Source of the DNA: Gracilaria gracilis
Lineage: Eukaryota > Rhodophyta > Florideophyceae > Gracilariales > Gracilariaceae
DNA: 64,000 nt
Assembly (NCBI GenBank): GCA_030374805.1
Contig: JARGSG010000027.1
Span: forward strand, 372,001-436,000
Reading direction: 5' to 3'
In this document: positions 10,501 to 20,505 of the stretch, piece by piece
Numbering within the stretch: position 1 is the first letter of the stretch
Layout: every line of letters begins with the position of its first letter
The notes under the pieces: generated by a model
What the model saw: only the letters and a program-made list of their open reading frames with translations
Databases searched by the model: none
What the model was told of the DNA's origin: nothing
Translations under genes and position numbers: made by a program

Positions 10501-11414
10501 CTACGCGTCAAAATCCATCATCCAAGGTATATCATCATCCTGCAAAGCATCGATATCAGCCAACCCTTGCATGTCAGTTGCTATGAAAAACGAGTTCAAG
10601 CCATTGTTCTCCTGCTGTTCCGGATTCCACAAGCGACTCCCGAGCACACCCCCAAAACTCTTTTCAAGGAGCTGCTCTTCCTCTGATACGGCATCCCCCA
10701 TCGACAATAAACCTGGGACTACTCCCTGCTGTCTTGTAATTCTTTCATACTCTCCACGGTCTTCTCCATGAAGCGTTTCACCCTCAACGATATGACTGGC
10801 TGCAAATAAGTGATGGTTTTTTTGAAGATCTTCAAAACCTTACGAATTCCCCTTCCGCTCTTTAGGTATTTGCTAATTCTTTGAAATTTTGGTTCATCAC
10901 CTTTCAAAACCAAGATAGCCCTTGATACCTTGTACTTTGTGTGTTCCGCGTATGTCTTAACCAGGAAACAAAGCACGTTCACTCCGACGACACCATCACT
11001 CTGAATAGCTCGTTTTGATTGAGCCCTGTGCCGTGCATCCCCAGTTACTGCAACCCCTTCGATGTCAGCACCAGCATTTATTTCAATCTTCTTCCCATTC
11101 TGCGTCTCCAGCAAGAGTTTTCCTGTACCAATACCGGTCACAACGCCGATCATAAAACGCTCGCGAACGGCGTCGCTCACGTTGGTCTTTGCAATCAGTG
11201 TTGGAAAGTGCTCGATCATCATACGCTCCGTGACTCTGACGTATCCATCTTTCAACGAGTTAAACTTCAGATTGATGACTTGAAGCCTTGCTGCGTGATC
11301 TTTATCGTTTACTCCTCCTACACCCAGACTTTGAAAAAAGGCACTGAGGCTGACGGCGCCACCATTCGACAGTTGGTTTTCCCTCCTACGTACAATAAGG
11401 ATATTGCTATCCGA
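10501..11414 (-). pseudogene. broken hypothetical gene, about 300 codons
   Basis: The minus-strand frame 11414-10719 is open without an ATG at its start. It contains clear protein-like sequence (RVTERMMIEHFPTLIAK, RFMIGVVTGIGTGKLLLE, NGKKIEINAGADIEGVAV, RAILVLKGDEPKFQRISKYL). Near 10780 the coding appearance passes to another frame, which ends at 10501 with an acidic tail (ADIDALQDDDIPWMMDF), so there is at least one frameshift. I recognise no family. The basic helix (GRGIRKVLKIFKKTITYLQ) and acidic tail are compatible with a nucleic-acid-associated protein, but that is inference. The lack of a start codon and the frameshift make it a likely pseudogene. Confidence 0.35.
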
Positions 11415-12041
11415 GCTTGCTAAGTGAATAGATCCTAAGCTTTCTTATCCTTGCCTCTTAAGCTGAGCAACCACATCTGTTTCAAATTCAGTTTGACGCT
11501 GTACTTTAAGTGTTGCGTTCTGGGGCACTGGAGTGTGCAAAAGATGTTTATTGGCGGCAACTCACTGCAGGTGGAACCCCCAGGAAAGCGCAGTGCGATC
11601 TGTTGTGTTGTTACTATGATTCATCATATCTTGAAAGCAGGTTCTCTGCAGTCTATGAGGGCGTCCAAAACGGTCAGTGGAGCCTAGTCATGCTTAAATG
11701 CAAGTACGCGCATTTATTGTGTGTATTTGTTTTGGCTTGGGGCCAAACCTGAGTTTCAAGGGCTCTTCACCGTTTTTTGAAAACCAGTAGCGCGTTGTAT
11801 GGACAGGGTATATGTCGACCACGTGGGCCGGAAAAAAACTAACAACCGTATGTGTGACCAAGGATTTGTGCCCTAGTCTGCATTTCTTTCGCAACCGGCG
11901 TTCTTGCATTGAGCAACATGATTTACATGGAGGAAGGATAGAGAAACAAGTATGCGATCTTGAATGGTACAAGTGGAAGCATTGTCAAGTTTGAGAGATG
12001 CACTTCTCGCTCCCAAAAAGGGAGGCCGGAATATTGTGGTT
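11415..12041. other. no convincing gene
   Basis: Overlapping short frames on both strands, none with recognisable features. It includes the 3' flank of the HLIP gene. No poly(A) signal could be assigned with confidence. Confidence 0.35.
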
Positions 12042-12458
12042 TTACGAGAGATGCAACAAGCTGCGCGAAAACAGGTCTATGAAAGGGGCGAAGGCGAGGA
12101 ACAGCTGCTTGGCCGAGGCAACTCCAATGAGTTCGATTTGGCGATTGATGGTGACGCCGGAGGTTGCCTCCACCACCAAGGCGATGAAGAATCCCATCAT
12201 GGCGGCGCGACCATTGAGATGCTCGGCATAGTGCGCATATGGCCCCGGACACGGGTCTTCGATGGCCTGGCGCTGCGCCGCGGCTTGGTCGAGTTGCTTG
12301 GTGCGCTCGTCCCTGAGGTCCAGCCTTGCGCAGATTGGACCCGTGTTGCGAGATTTGTGGCGTGGACGCGGAGGTGCGCGCGAGACGGGTGAGGCGGGGG
12401 TGGACGTGCGGGAAAGCGGAAGCGCAATCGATGACGAGAAGGCGAGAGAGTTGGACAT
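12042..12458 (-). CDS. one-helix high-light-inducible (HLIP/OHP) protein, plastid-targeted
   Basis: HLIPs are one-helix members of the chlorophyll a/b-binding superfamily. They sit in thylakoids, bind chlorophyll and carotenoid, and protect photosystems under excess light. The 138-aa protein starts at a good ATG. Residues 1-45 are rich in Ser, Ala, Pro and Arg with no acidic residues, as in a plastid transit peptide. The diagnostic helix is HLNGRAAMMGFFIALVVEAT, with the conserved E-x-NGR-AM-GF pattern and a second Glu. It is followed by GVTINRQIELIG, matching the usual end of the domain. A short hydrophobic tail (LFLAFAPFIDLF) follows. It is GC-rich and intronless and lies back-to-back with the membrane protein at 12966, leaving about 500 bases for a shared promoter region. 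Nucleus-type HLIPs with transit peptides fit a red or other alga. Confidence 0.82.
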   Translation of the reverse strand: MSNSLAFSSSIALPLSRTSTPASPVSRAPPRPRHKSRNTGPICARLDLRDERTKQLDQAAAQRQAIEDPCPGPYAHYAEHLNGRAAMMGFFIALVVEATSGVTINRQIELIGVASAKQLFLAFAPFIDLFSRSLLHLS

Positions 12459-12965
12459 GTTGAAGGAGAGCAGTATCTGAGATTGTTGCAGTCAATCGAC
12501 GCCAGATGCGAGACGCTGCTGCATTTATGCGCTGCACTGGCAAGGTGGCACCACGGCGAAGGTGAACAACGCAAGGAGCTGCTCTCGCTGCGGTCAGGCC
12601 CATCACGAGCGCCCAACGCGGCGGCCAGGGGCGCCACGCGGCGCAAATGCGCGCGCACGCGCAGCCACAGGCACTGGCAGCGGTGCGTTCCGCCAAAAGC
12701 CACAGCTTTCTTCGTTGGGGGTGCCCGAGAAGCAACCAACTAGTACCAGCCACGTGCACACGTACACACGACCGCGTTGCATATGCGAATTAGCAGTATG
12801 TATAGTTTACAGTACGCATTGCTGCACAGCGCCAAACCCTAAATTAGCCCCTGCGGCCACACAAAGTGCTCTCGCTTGCAGAGCTTTGAAAAGCGGCACA
12901 CGGCCCCCGATGCTCGCGCGAGCACCCGTCCCACGCCTCGTGCCCAGTAACGCCGCCAGCCAGCC

Positions 12966-13982
12966 ATGGCCACCATCGCGCTGCGCCCATCGCTCTTCTC
13001 CCTACTCGTCACGCTCGTCTCCGTTCTCACCGAACTCGCCCTGCTCTCCGCCCTGCTCCGTTTCAACACCCTTCTGCAATGCCGCCGTCTTTCGCGCGGC
13101 GCCACGCTCAGCATCGCGCGCCACCGCCGCTGCACCACCCAGCTGGCGCTGCTCACCATGCTTCTCTTCGTGCTCATCGAGCTGCTCGCCTCCGCCAACA
13201 CCATCACCGTCTTTTCTGTCCAAACCATCCGCCAGCCCTGCACCCAATTCTCCCCGCTGTTCCCGCAGCGCTCCGGCGCGTCTGGCGCCGAGGTGGCGCT
13301 GTACTCGTGTCTGCGCGTCAACGGCTTGCAATTCTCCGTGTTTGCCGGCAACCACAGCTCCGTCACCGACGCCGTGCGCTGCGCGCAGTCGTTCGCATTT
13401 CGCTATCAAAACCTGCAACGCGTGTCACAGCCGCTGGCGGATGACGGCGTCATGCGTTGCACGCCCTCTGCCTTTTGCGCCATTGCGCGCGCGCGCGGCC
13501 GCACCTTGTTCACGTCGGAGGCGTTTGAGCTACCGTCGGACGACGTGGATCAGTCGCAGTTGCTGCGCTTTCTGCCCACGCAGCTGAGCTTTGCGCCCGC
13601 GCCGCATTTGCCCATGTTTGCAATGCGCACAGCGCAGGCTTTTGAGCAGGGAATCACGGACGAGTTGGACTTGAGACGACGCGTCATTATGGGCTGGAGT
13701 TCAGGCAGCTGTTTGTTTACTTCCGACGGCGAGGAACAGACGCAGATCCCGGCGCCAATGCTGGGCGCTACCATAGCTGTGTGGGTGCTGTCCGTGCTGC
13801 TGTTTATTCTCAGTTTGTCGTTGAGAGCCAAGGTGCACTTTGACATGAACAACCAGATGCACTGGGCAAATCGCGTGCGCAGGCAGGTGGATGATGAGAC
13901 GGAGGCTACATTGCTGAAATTAGCGGCCGCATCTGATGGAAGCGCCGCAACCGTTTACTTGATCAACAAACATGCGGCGTGA
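12966..13982 (+). CDS. three-helix membrane protein with Cys-containing outer domain, 338 aa
   Basis: An intact GC-rich host gene of unknown family. The ATG at 12966 has a good context (CAGCCATGG). Helix 1 spans about residues 10-32 (SLLVTLVSVLTELALLSALL) and helix 2 about 58-80 (LALLTMLLFVLIELLASANT). A loop or lumenal domain of roughly 180 residues follows, with several Cys (QPCTQF, YSCLRV, VRCAQS, RCTPSAFCAI, SGSCLF) and an N-glycosylation site (NHSS), suggesting an extracytoplasmic disulphide-bonded fold. Helix 3 is at about residues 265-288 (IAVWVLSVLLFILSLSL). The last 40 residues are polar and probably cytosolic. The layout resembles small tetraspan- or claudin-like proteins, but no signature supports either. 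It is transcribed divergently from HLIP and convergently with the secreted protein at 14189. Confidence 0.72.
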   Translation: MATIALRPSLFSLLVTLVSVLTELALLSALLRFNTLLQCRRLSRGATLSIARHRRCTTQLALLTMLLFVLIELLASANTITVFSVQTIRQPCTQFSPLFPQRSGASGAEVALYSCLRVNGLQFSVFAGNHSSVTDAVRCAQSFAFRYQNLQRVSQPLADDGVMRCTPSAFCAIARARGRTLFTSEAFELPSDDVDQSQLLRFLPTQLSFAPAPHLPMFAMRTAQAFEQGITDELDLRRRVIMGWSSGSCLFTSDGEEQTQIPAPMLGATIAVWVLSVLLFILSLSLRAKVHFDMNNQMHWANRVRRQVDDETEATLLKLAAASDGSAATVYLINKHAA

Positions 13983-14188
13983 ATACCACAGCTCTGTATC
14001 AAGACCCGATAATAGCTTACTAGATATCGCTGCTCGAGATAGTTAAAGTGCAAAAGCTTGTACAGGCAAAGGTAAACTGCAGTCTACTCAGCGGTAGTGG
14101 TACTGCCTACAGCTTTGAACTGCCGATCATACCATCAACATGCTGTACCAACCTCTGTCACCCCTCGTTGCTGCAACACCACTGCCGT

Positions 14189-14803
14189 TCATCGAAGCGT
14201 TCTTGGGCGACATAGAAGACTGGACGCAAACGCCCCGCCCACAGCAGTGTCGTCATCCAGCTCGATGACGGCCGGCACGAACGTGACATTGATGACCACC
14301 CCTCCGTCCGTCTGTGCCACCCGTACCGTGAGATCGTTTTCATTCGTGCCGTTGAGCACGCTGGAGGGCAGCTCTGACTGCTGTCGCACCGCCAGTTGTG
14401 AACGACTCACAATCCTCGCAGAAACGTTCTCTGGCTCGTAGCAAAACGCGTCGGCGCGTTCTTCGAAAGGAATTGCAACCGGCGAGTTGCAAGCAAGACC
14501 GTCTTCACTTGGAAATCCTAATCTCTCTCCGCCGGTGAGCACGGAGCCCACGCGCATGCGACTGACCAGATCGTATGTGTCGAAGAACAACTCCAACTTC
14601 TGTGCGCGGAAAACTTGAAAGCCGGAGGTGTCTATCAGAGGACATACCACCGGTTTCTGATTCTCGGCAAGACATCCGCACGAGTCGGAACACACGATGA
14701 GCACGTCACTGTATTGCTCCGCAGCTGAGAGCCGCGGCGAGCAAAGTGTTACAATCAATAGAAAGAGAGCGGCCAAGCGGCAGAGAAGGAGATATTTTGC
14801 CAT
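14189..14803 (-). CDS. secreted Cys-containing protein, 204 aa
   Basis: I chose the ATG at 14803 over an upstream GTG because it follows GGTGCC and begins a textbook signal peptide (MAKYLLLCRLAALFLLIVTL, then CSPRLSAAEQ with a likely cleavage at SAA/EQ). The mature part contains paired cysteines near its start (VCSDSCGCLA, VVCPLI) and later ACNSPV and FCYEP, with N-glycosylation sites ENVS, LNGT and VNVT. It ends in SSLLCRPRTLR without a membrane anchor. It is GC-rich and intronless. It is convergent with the three-helix membrane protein, whose outer loop has a comparable Cys-rich, N-glycosylated character. They could be partners, but that is speculation. Family unknown. Confidence 0.6.
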   Translation of the reverse strand: MAKYLLLCRLAALFLLIVTLCSPRLSAAEQYSDVLIVCSDSCGCLAENQKPVVCPLIDTSGFQVFRAQKLELFFDTYDLVSRMRVGSVLTGGERLGFPSEDGLACNSPVAIPFEERADAFCYEPENVSARIVSRSQLAVRQQSELPSSVLNGTNENDLTVRVAQTDGGVVINVTFVPAVIELDDDTAVGGAFASSLLCRPRTLR

Positions 14804-15295
14804 GGCACCGACGACGAAAGCGGTGGCAGAGTAATAGTAGGTGGTGCAGAGTAATTTGGAACGATTGCACGAAGGTGGCACGGAGTGCTCAACACTTTAT
14901 GGCCCAGACAGGTGGCTCCGAGAAACGTAGGCATGGCTGCTTCATCAACAGCACGAGAACGTGCGTGTGCAGGCACCCATAATATTGTTATGCACAACTA
15001 ATCAAGAAAACGCACTGTCTGCCGGGGCAGTTTGACGATCCCACACTCCTCGCAATGGTGCTTACCGCTCTACCAAGTCGGTTTCGGACAGAGCTGGTGG
15101 TTCTCATGTGCTCATGGCAAGCAAGTTGTTGGAGCCCTCTTAATCTTATGCGGGAAGCAATCCAGACAGTGGCATACAGTTAACTTTATGTGTCATGCCT
15201 ACAGAACTGTATGACTGGTGTAGGGTGTCGAAGACTAACAGATAATCAAGGTCTTCTGCGAACGTTCCAAGCATTACTTGGCGAGGGTTACGTAG
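14804..15295. other. no gene seen
   Basis: Upstream region of the secreted-protein gene followed by non-coding sequence up to the TIR of the pogo-type element. No supported feature. Confidence 0.4.
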
Positions 15296-15297
15296 TA

Positions 15298-15320
15298 CAG
15301 TGATCCCGCGGTATAAGAAT
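15298..15320 (+). repeat. left TIR of the pogo-type element
   Basis: 23-bp terminal inverted repeat starting CAGTGATCCCGCGG, preceded by TA. Confidence 0.75.
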
Positions 15321-16368
15321 CCCGCGTAATAAGGATATCTATGTTACAAGAATACGAGGGGGTCTGCGAGCTGAAAATCTTCGATTCTGAGCGGTAGACG
15401 GTATGTTGAATGAATAAGGATAGAAGAATAAACAACCTAAATCTAAAAAATTAAATGTATCATAAACAGTGCGTTTATGAAACATTATTATTTTGATTTA
15501 AGGATACATATATATTTAATGGTCCTGCTTGTGCCCCTCACTTTGATTCCCAAACAAGCCCTATGCCCGAAACGTAGCCTATATTATAATTCTGAAGAAG
15601 ACAAAGAAGACGTGGAGGAGGATGGAGGTCTATTAGACGATTTTAGCCTTGACGACAGTCTGGCCTACATCGCAATAACTCTACTATAATGGAGGAGAAA
15701 GAAGGTACCAACGGTACCAATAGTGCATGTGTTCTGGGATTGGGCGGGCTCAACGTACCAACGGTACTCTGCGTAGTAAGCGCGTTAATAATTTGAATCA
15801 ATCGCGCATAGATTCGTTTTTTACAGCCAGCGAAAAATGTAGTGCCCTTATCTTAAATGACTTTCTGTAATCCCTCGTTCTATTCCTACCAGGCTTATAA
15901 GAATGCAGACGACGTCTATGCTCCGCATATCCCGCGCAATAAGGATTTCCACGGTACACGTAGAAGAATGCATGTTCGGTCTCTGAAGTGAAGACCTTCA
16001 ATATTGAAGCAATAGGTAGTATGTTGCATGAATAAGGATAGAAGAATAAACAAAAAAATCTAAAAAATCAAATGTATCATAAACACTTCGTTTATGAAAA
16101 ATTCATCCCTTTATTTAAAGGTTCGTATATACCTATTGGTCTTGCTTGTACCCTCACATCAATTCCCAAACAAGCATTATGCCCAAAACGTAGCTTTCAT
16201 TGAAAGTGCTTGTGTTTCATTCCGGTGCCAACAGAATGGTAGAATTAGAATGTAATACATTCTAATGTTCACACAACACTGAATTGCTCATATTCTGCAA
16301 CCAGAAAAAACGTAGTAAGTAACACTAAGCTGTAGAACACCTCACATACATAAAGTAGAACCTTTTCC

Positions 16369-18024
16369 TTGTACTGTGCGTCTCAAATTGAACAGAAAAA
16401 AAATCAGGCAAACTTCAGAGCTATCCTAAAATGTGTACTCAAATATCCCTGTCCCTCCAACAAAAAAATTGAAATCCGAGAAGAACACCAACGACGTCTG
16501 CAAAAAGGTTCTACTTGTGATCAAAGCACTCTTGCACTGTGGGCCAAAGCGAAATTTAAACTTTTCAAAGCACTTTTTCAAGCCACAATATCTCGCGTTC
16601 TAAAAAACACAATACTGCACCCACTACCCAGAGTATATATCGAGCTCGTCAGGGTGCATTTTCTCAGTTTGAAAAGACACTCTTAAACTGGGTCATGCTG
16701 CAGTTTTTAGAACGTAGAGGTATAAATGAAGCTTTAATTATTAAATCAGGTTGACGCATACTTGAAGAGATGAATGAAGCTTGAATGCGAATTCAAAAAT
16801 AACTCTTACGCTGAGCGAACGATAGCTATACAATTTTGAGTAACGGAACGGCTTACGGTCATTAAAGTCGACTAAAAAGTGACAATGCAGACGAAAGAGC
16901 AATGGCGGACAAATTAAGCATCTTGAAAGCAATCGTTAAAAACTGCAAAGTCTAAGACTGCTAAAATGCCGATGAGTCCGGAATTTTTTACCACTTGGCA
17001 CCGGACCAAATTATCGCACCACACCGACTACCGGGAAGAAACAAAGAAGTGGCAAGTCTAACCTTTCTCGCATGCGCAAATTCTACGGATAGTGATCTCA
17101 TTTCTTTGCTAATCATTGGCAAAACACGGAGACTGCACTGATTTTAAAAAAACTGGTTTTGAGCTGGAATTCGATTACCATGGGAACCAAACGACATGGA
17201 TAACAAGCTCTATATTTTTGAATTGGCTTAAACGATTTTCTAGATATATCTAAATTTTTTCGCCTTCCAAGAAGGTGTTACTTTTTTTAGATAAGGCGAG
17301 TTTCCATGGCAGTGTTGGAGTACTACCTGTGCTGCCAAATGTCGAGGTTTTTTTCTACCTCTTTACACGACTTCTAAGATACAGCCCATGGATGCTGGTG
17401 TCATTGCGTCTTTGAAGCAGCGATGCAGATCCTACTTGTATCGCAGAGCTTTGGATGAGATGAATATTGATGTGCGTGACATATACAAGGTTGATCAAAT
17501 TGCGGCTATGTGGCAATTGAAGCGTATTTGGGAATCTGATATGCACGATAGTTTGTTCAGAAACTGTTGGCTACAAGGGGTTGCTGGTTGGTGAAAGGAT
17601 ATCACGAAATGATCAAGATAATAAAGAGACACTCGGAAGTGAGCTTATAGAGATGATACAACAGTTAGTGCCAACCGCTGTATTTAACCGGGTTACGGGG
17701 AGTTCTTTGCTTAACGTGGACGGAGAGGACGAAGAATTCACAAGCCTTCCTACTGTAGATGAAATTGCTATTAACGCTCCACATACTGGAAACAAAGAAG
17801 AAGAGAACGAAGAAGACGTGGAAGAAAACAGAAGTTTATTGGACGATCTCACCGTGGAAGAGAAGCTTGCCTATCTTGCTGTTACTCTAATTATTTTGGG
17901 GGAAGAAGGAGATACTGGCACTGCATGCATTATGGGTTTGAGACGAGCTCAACCTGCTCTGCGTAGTAAGCGAGTTAACAGTTTGAGTCAATCTTGCATA
18001 GACTTCTTCTTTCCAGTTCAGTAG
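16369..18024 (+). pseudogene. pogo-type (CENP-B HTH + DDE_1) transposase, broken
   Basis: The transposase cuts and pastes the element by binding its TIRs. An N-terminal helix-turn-helix is visible at about 16480-16610 (ALWAKAKFKLFKALFQATIS). The catalytic DDE_1 core follows in changing frames: ADESGIFYHLAPDQI near 16975, LTFLACANSTDSD and LIIGKTR near 17060-17130, LDKASFHGSVG near 17290, NVEVFFLPLYTTSKIQPMDA near 17345, and then GVIASLKQRCRSYLYRRALD from 17397. An acidic tail (NEEDVEENRSLLDDLTVEEK) ends it. At least four frame changes or stops occur between 16690 and 17620, so it is inactive. A second copy of the acidic tail is at 15595-15688. Confidence 0.75.
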
Positions 18025-18114
18025 ACACTAGTGCTCTTATCTTAAATGGCTCTTGTGATCCCTCGTTGTATTCCTACCAGGCTTATAAGCATGCAGACGA
18101 TGTCTATGCTCCAT

Positions 18115-18137
18115 ATTCTTATAACGCGGGATCATTG
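18115..18137 (-). repeat. right TIR of the pogo-type element
   Basis: Reverse complement of the left TIR with two mismatches, followed by TA. Confidence 0.75.
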
Positions 18138-19308
18138 TACGTAATATTTGTTCTATGCTAAGTACTTGATAGATATTCTTTCGTCGGAGAGTGTTTCCCA
18201 AATAGGAAACACTGGAACACTATAAAGCAAGCTGCTAAAGAGCTTTACAGAAACTCTTCAGTCAGCTTTCTTGCTCACCTAAAAGTCAGCGCATACAAGC
18301 GCTAACATAGGGAACGCAGGATTCCTTAGAAGGTCTTGCACACTTAACCACCAGCGGGTACTCCGCCGTTCCGAACAGTCGCACAATTTATTTGGCCAGT
18401 GCACACCACCCCCGCATTGCTCTGTGCCCGGCGGGGCACGGCGCATAGAATGTGAAGTGTGTGTGGCGATCCCGCCTTGCAAGAGGCCGACGGCTGTTAC
18501 CACTGTCCCTGAAGGCCAAGCGACTACTGTTCCTACACCACTATAGAGGTCTCACTCTTGGGCACTAACAGCAAAAGTAACTAACAAGTTCATATAAACT
18601 CAAAGGCCGAACAGCAGGCCCGCAGACAGTATTTGGAAGAGACGTATTTGTTGGGAAATCCCAACAAATACGTCTCTTCCTCGGACACATCTTCAAGAGG
18701 CAAAAGGCGTGGTGCAATACTTGACAAACATGAAGCGAAACCAAGAAACACAATAATCAGAAAATCACACACTCAGCCTTAGCATCAATTGCTGTCGGCC
18801 CGTCAATGTTTACACCAGTAAACTCCAATCCCAAGTATTATGCACAAACCCTGTAGGACAAACCAACATGTACTTCTGTAGGAGAAAAGAAAAATATTGT
18901 AAACCATATATATTCTGCATAATTAGGTTACAAAAGAAAAGCCTTATATGACAAAACAATATTCCCACAAAGAAAAATAGAAAACAAACAGAAACAACAT
19001 ATGAAAAACAGTTAGTCTGGTAGTTAGTAGTGTGGTGCAAACCGCCTGGTAAAACGGAGAAGAGCCACCTCGCGGTGGAAGCACCTCAAGATGTTCAGAC
19101 TTGCTCCCGTTTTGAAGAACTAAGCGGCAGAACCTCCGATAGGGCTTGTACGTGCCGAGTGTAAATCCAGAAATCTCCGTCCTGCAGTGCAGTCCGAGGA
19201 GGTTGGGGAAAGAATCGGCGACTAAGCCAACGATGTTGGATGTACCACTCGTGTGTGGGGGACCCTTATGCGGTAGGTAGATCGGATTGATCCGGCAAAT
19301 GAGCCACG
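18138..19308. other. no convincing gene
   Basis: Non-coding sequence between the pogo element and element A. A minus-strand frame at 18944-19336 is open for 130 codons but has no recognisable motif and runs into the LTR. The notable item is the hairpin at 18635-18680. Confidence 0.4.
18635..18680. repeat. perfect 22-bp inverted repeat with 2-nt spacer
   Basis: GGAAGAGACGTATTTGTTGG plus GA, then AA, then the exact reverse complement. There are no mismatches over 44 paired bases. It is not at the edge of any recognised element. Confidence 0.9.
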
Positions 19309-19313
19309 CTGGG

Positions 19314-19855
19314 TGTCGTATAAACCCAAGGGGCATAAATAGCCAGTAACTCGGTACTACGGAGCCCTCGTGGGGCTCAACCTAGGGGGGGAAATAAGGG
19401 AAGAATTCTATAAGGTGTGGCAGCACCAGTTACTGATAGGCAAAATGCGCTTAATCTGCTGACTGCACCCGAGTTGGTAGAATGCGGGCTGCAGTGCCGA
19501 AAAAGCGGTATATTCTCTGGTATACGACACTACCCTGTGAGGTTGACTGTAGAAACCAAATAGGTATATTCTAGCGTAGTAGGTGCTTGACTTAACCATG
19601 AAGGGCGCAGAGCTCCCACTCGGCGGTTATACCGAGTGGGGCGACCGGCACGACGCGGCCGGGTTGCCACGTGGGCTGGCGAAAGGCGCACTAGAGGTGC
19701 ATTGCCTCTGGCGCCATTATTTCTATAGTTAAAACTTAAAACTATTCCACATAGTTACTAAATTATTAAACCACCGCCAGGTGCTCCTACAGGGCCTCCC
19801 ATGTAGCTGTAACCTACGCCAGCTCATACTATTTCGTTCAGCTGGCTGTACTACA
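19314..19855 (-). repeat. element A 3' LTR (left copy)
   Basis: It begins TG and ends CA on the plus strand. It aligns throughout with 45382-45922, sharing blocks such as ATAAACCCAAGGGGCATAAA and CACCGCCAGGTGCTC. On the coding strand it is preceded by a purine-rich AGGAAAAGGTC, a plausible polypurine tract. Confidence 0.85.
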
Positions 19856-20505
19856 GACCTTTTCCTATCGACAGCCACGCCTCGGGGCTGCACTGCGAAG
19901 GGGGCGACGCCGGGCTCTCTTTCACGAGGGGGTGGCGCCCGGCTTTCCGCCAACCTGAAAGGGTCGCGGGATGCAGGTCGTGGCACTTCCTGGCTGCGGG
20001 TAGCGTTCCCGTACCAGATTTGATGGCGCGCCCGTGGTCGGCACTCGCCTTTACCCATTGGGTTCTTCTTCTGGGTGTCGTGCACCATCGACGTCGTTCG
20101 TTCGCTCTTGCGGTCCCGTGTATGCGCAACCCCCGTGGTCTTTCAGCTCTGAATTCTTTGCAGTGCGGCTGCTGTATCACGCAGTCGCTTAACCAAAATG
20201 GTCTGCGGCTCCTCATGTCGACCTTCATTGGTAATGGTGGGCTCCCGACGCTACGGAGACGTCCGCTCCCCGGATCCGACTCCTTTTCCAAGGCTCCTTC
20301 GAAAGCGTCGTTGTGCTCCGTGGGCCTTGTTGAGGTGATTTCGGTCGATTCAGACGATTAATACGACCTCCCGTGTCCATTAAAGATCGAACCATCTGCT
20401 CTGTCGGCCTTTAGAGGCCCTTCATTTTCGTCTCCGTTCTCGGTTAAAAGCCGGTGTGCCAGCGCTGTTCGGGGGCGCCCGGCTTTAGCTCCGGCACCAG
20501 CAACC

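Larger units (their letters stand above)
15298..18137 (+). mobile_element. pogo/Tigger-type DNA transposon, two copies fused in tandem
   Basis: The left end is CAGTGATCCCGCGGTATAAG at 15298 and the right end, read inward from 18137, is CAATGATCCCGCGTTATAAG. The first 23 bases differ at only two positions. Both ends are flanked by TA (15296-15297, 18138-18139), the Tc1/mariner-pogo target site. Inside, sequence found just within the left TIR (about 15321-15590) recurs at about 15940-16195, and the 3' segment at 15590-15934 (transposase tail plus the CTACCAGGCTTATAAG block) recurs at 17800-18110. The structure is therefore a left copy lacking most of its transposase gene (15298 to about 15934), joined directly to a longer copy (about 15935-18137) without intact TIRs at the junction. 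Confidence 0.75.

Noticed and set aside
11923-12759. 278-codon minus-strand frame overlapping HLIP
   Set aside because: Shadow frame in GC-rich sequence. The HLIP frame has the conserved motif and a proper start.
12562-13587. 341-codon plus-strand frame overlapping the membrane protein
   Set aside because: Arg/Ser/Ala/Pro-rich shadow of the 12966-13982 gene with no hydrophobic or structured segments.
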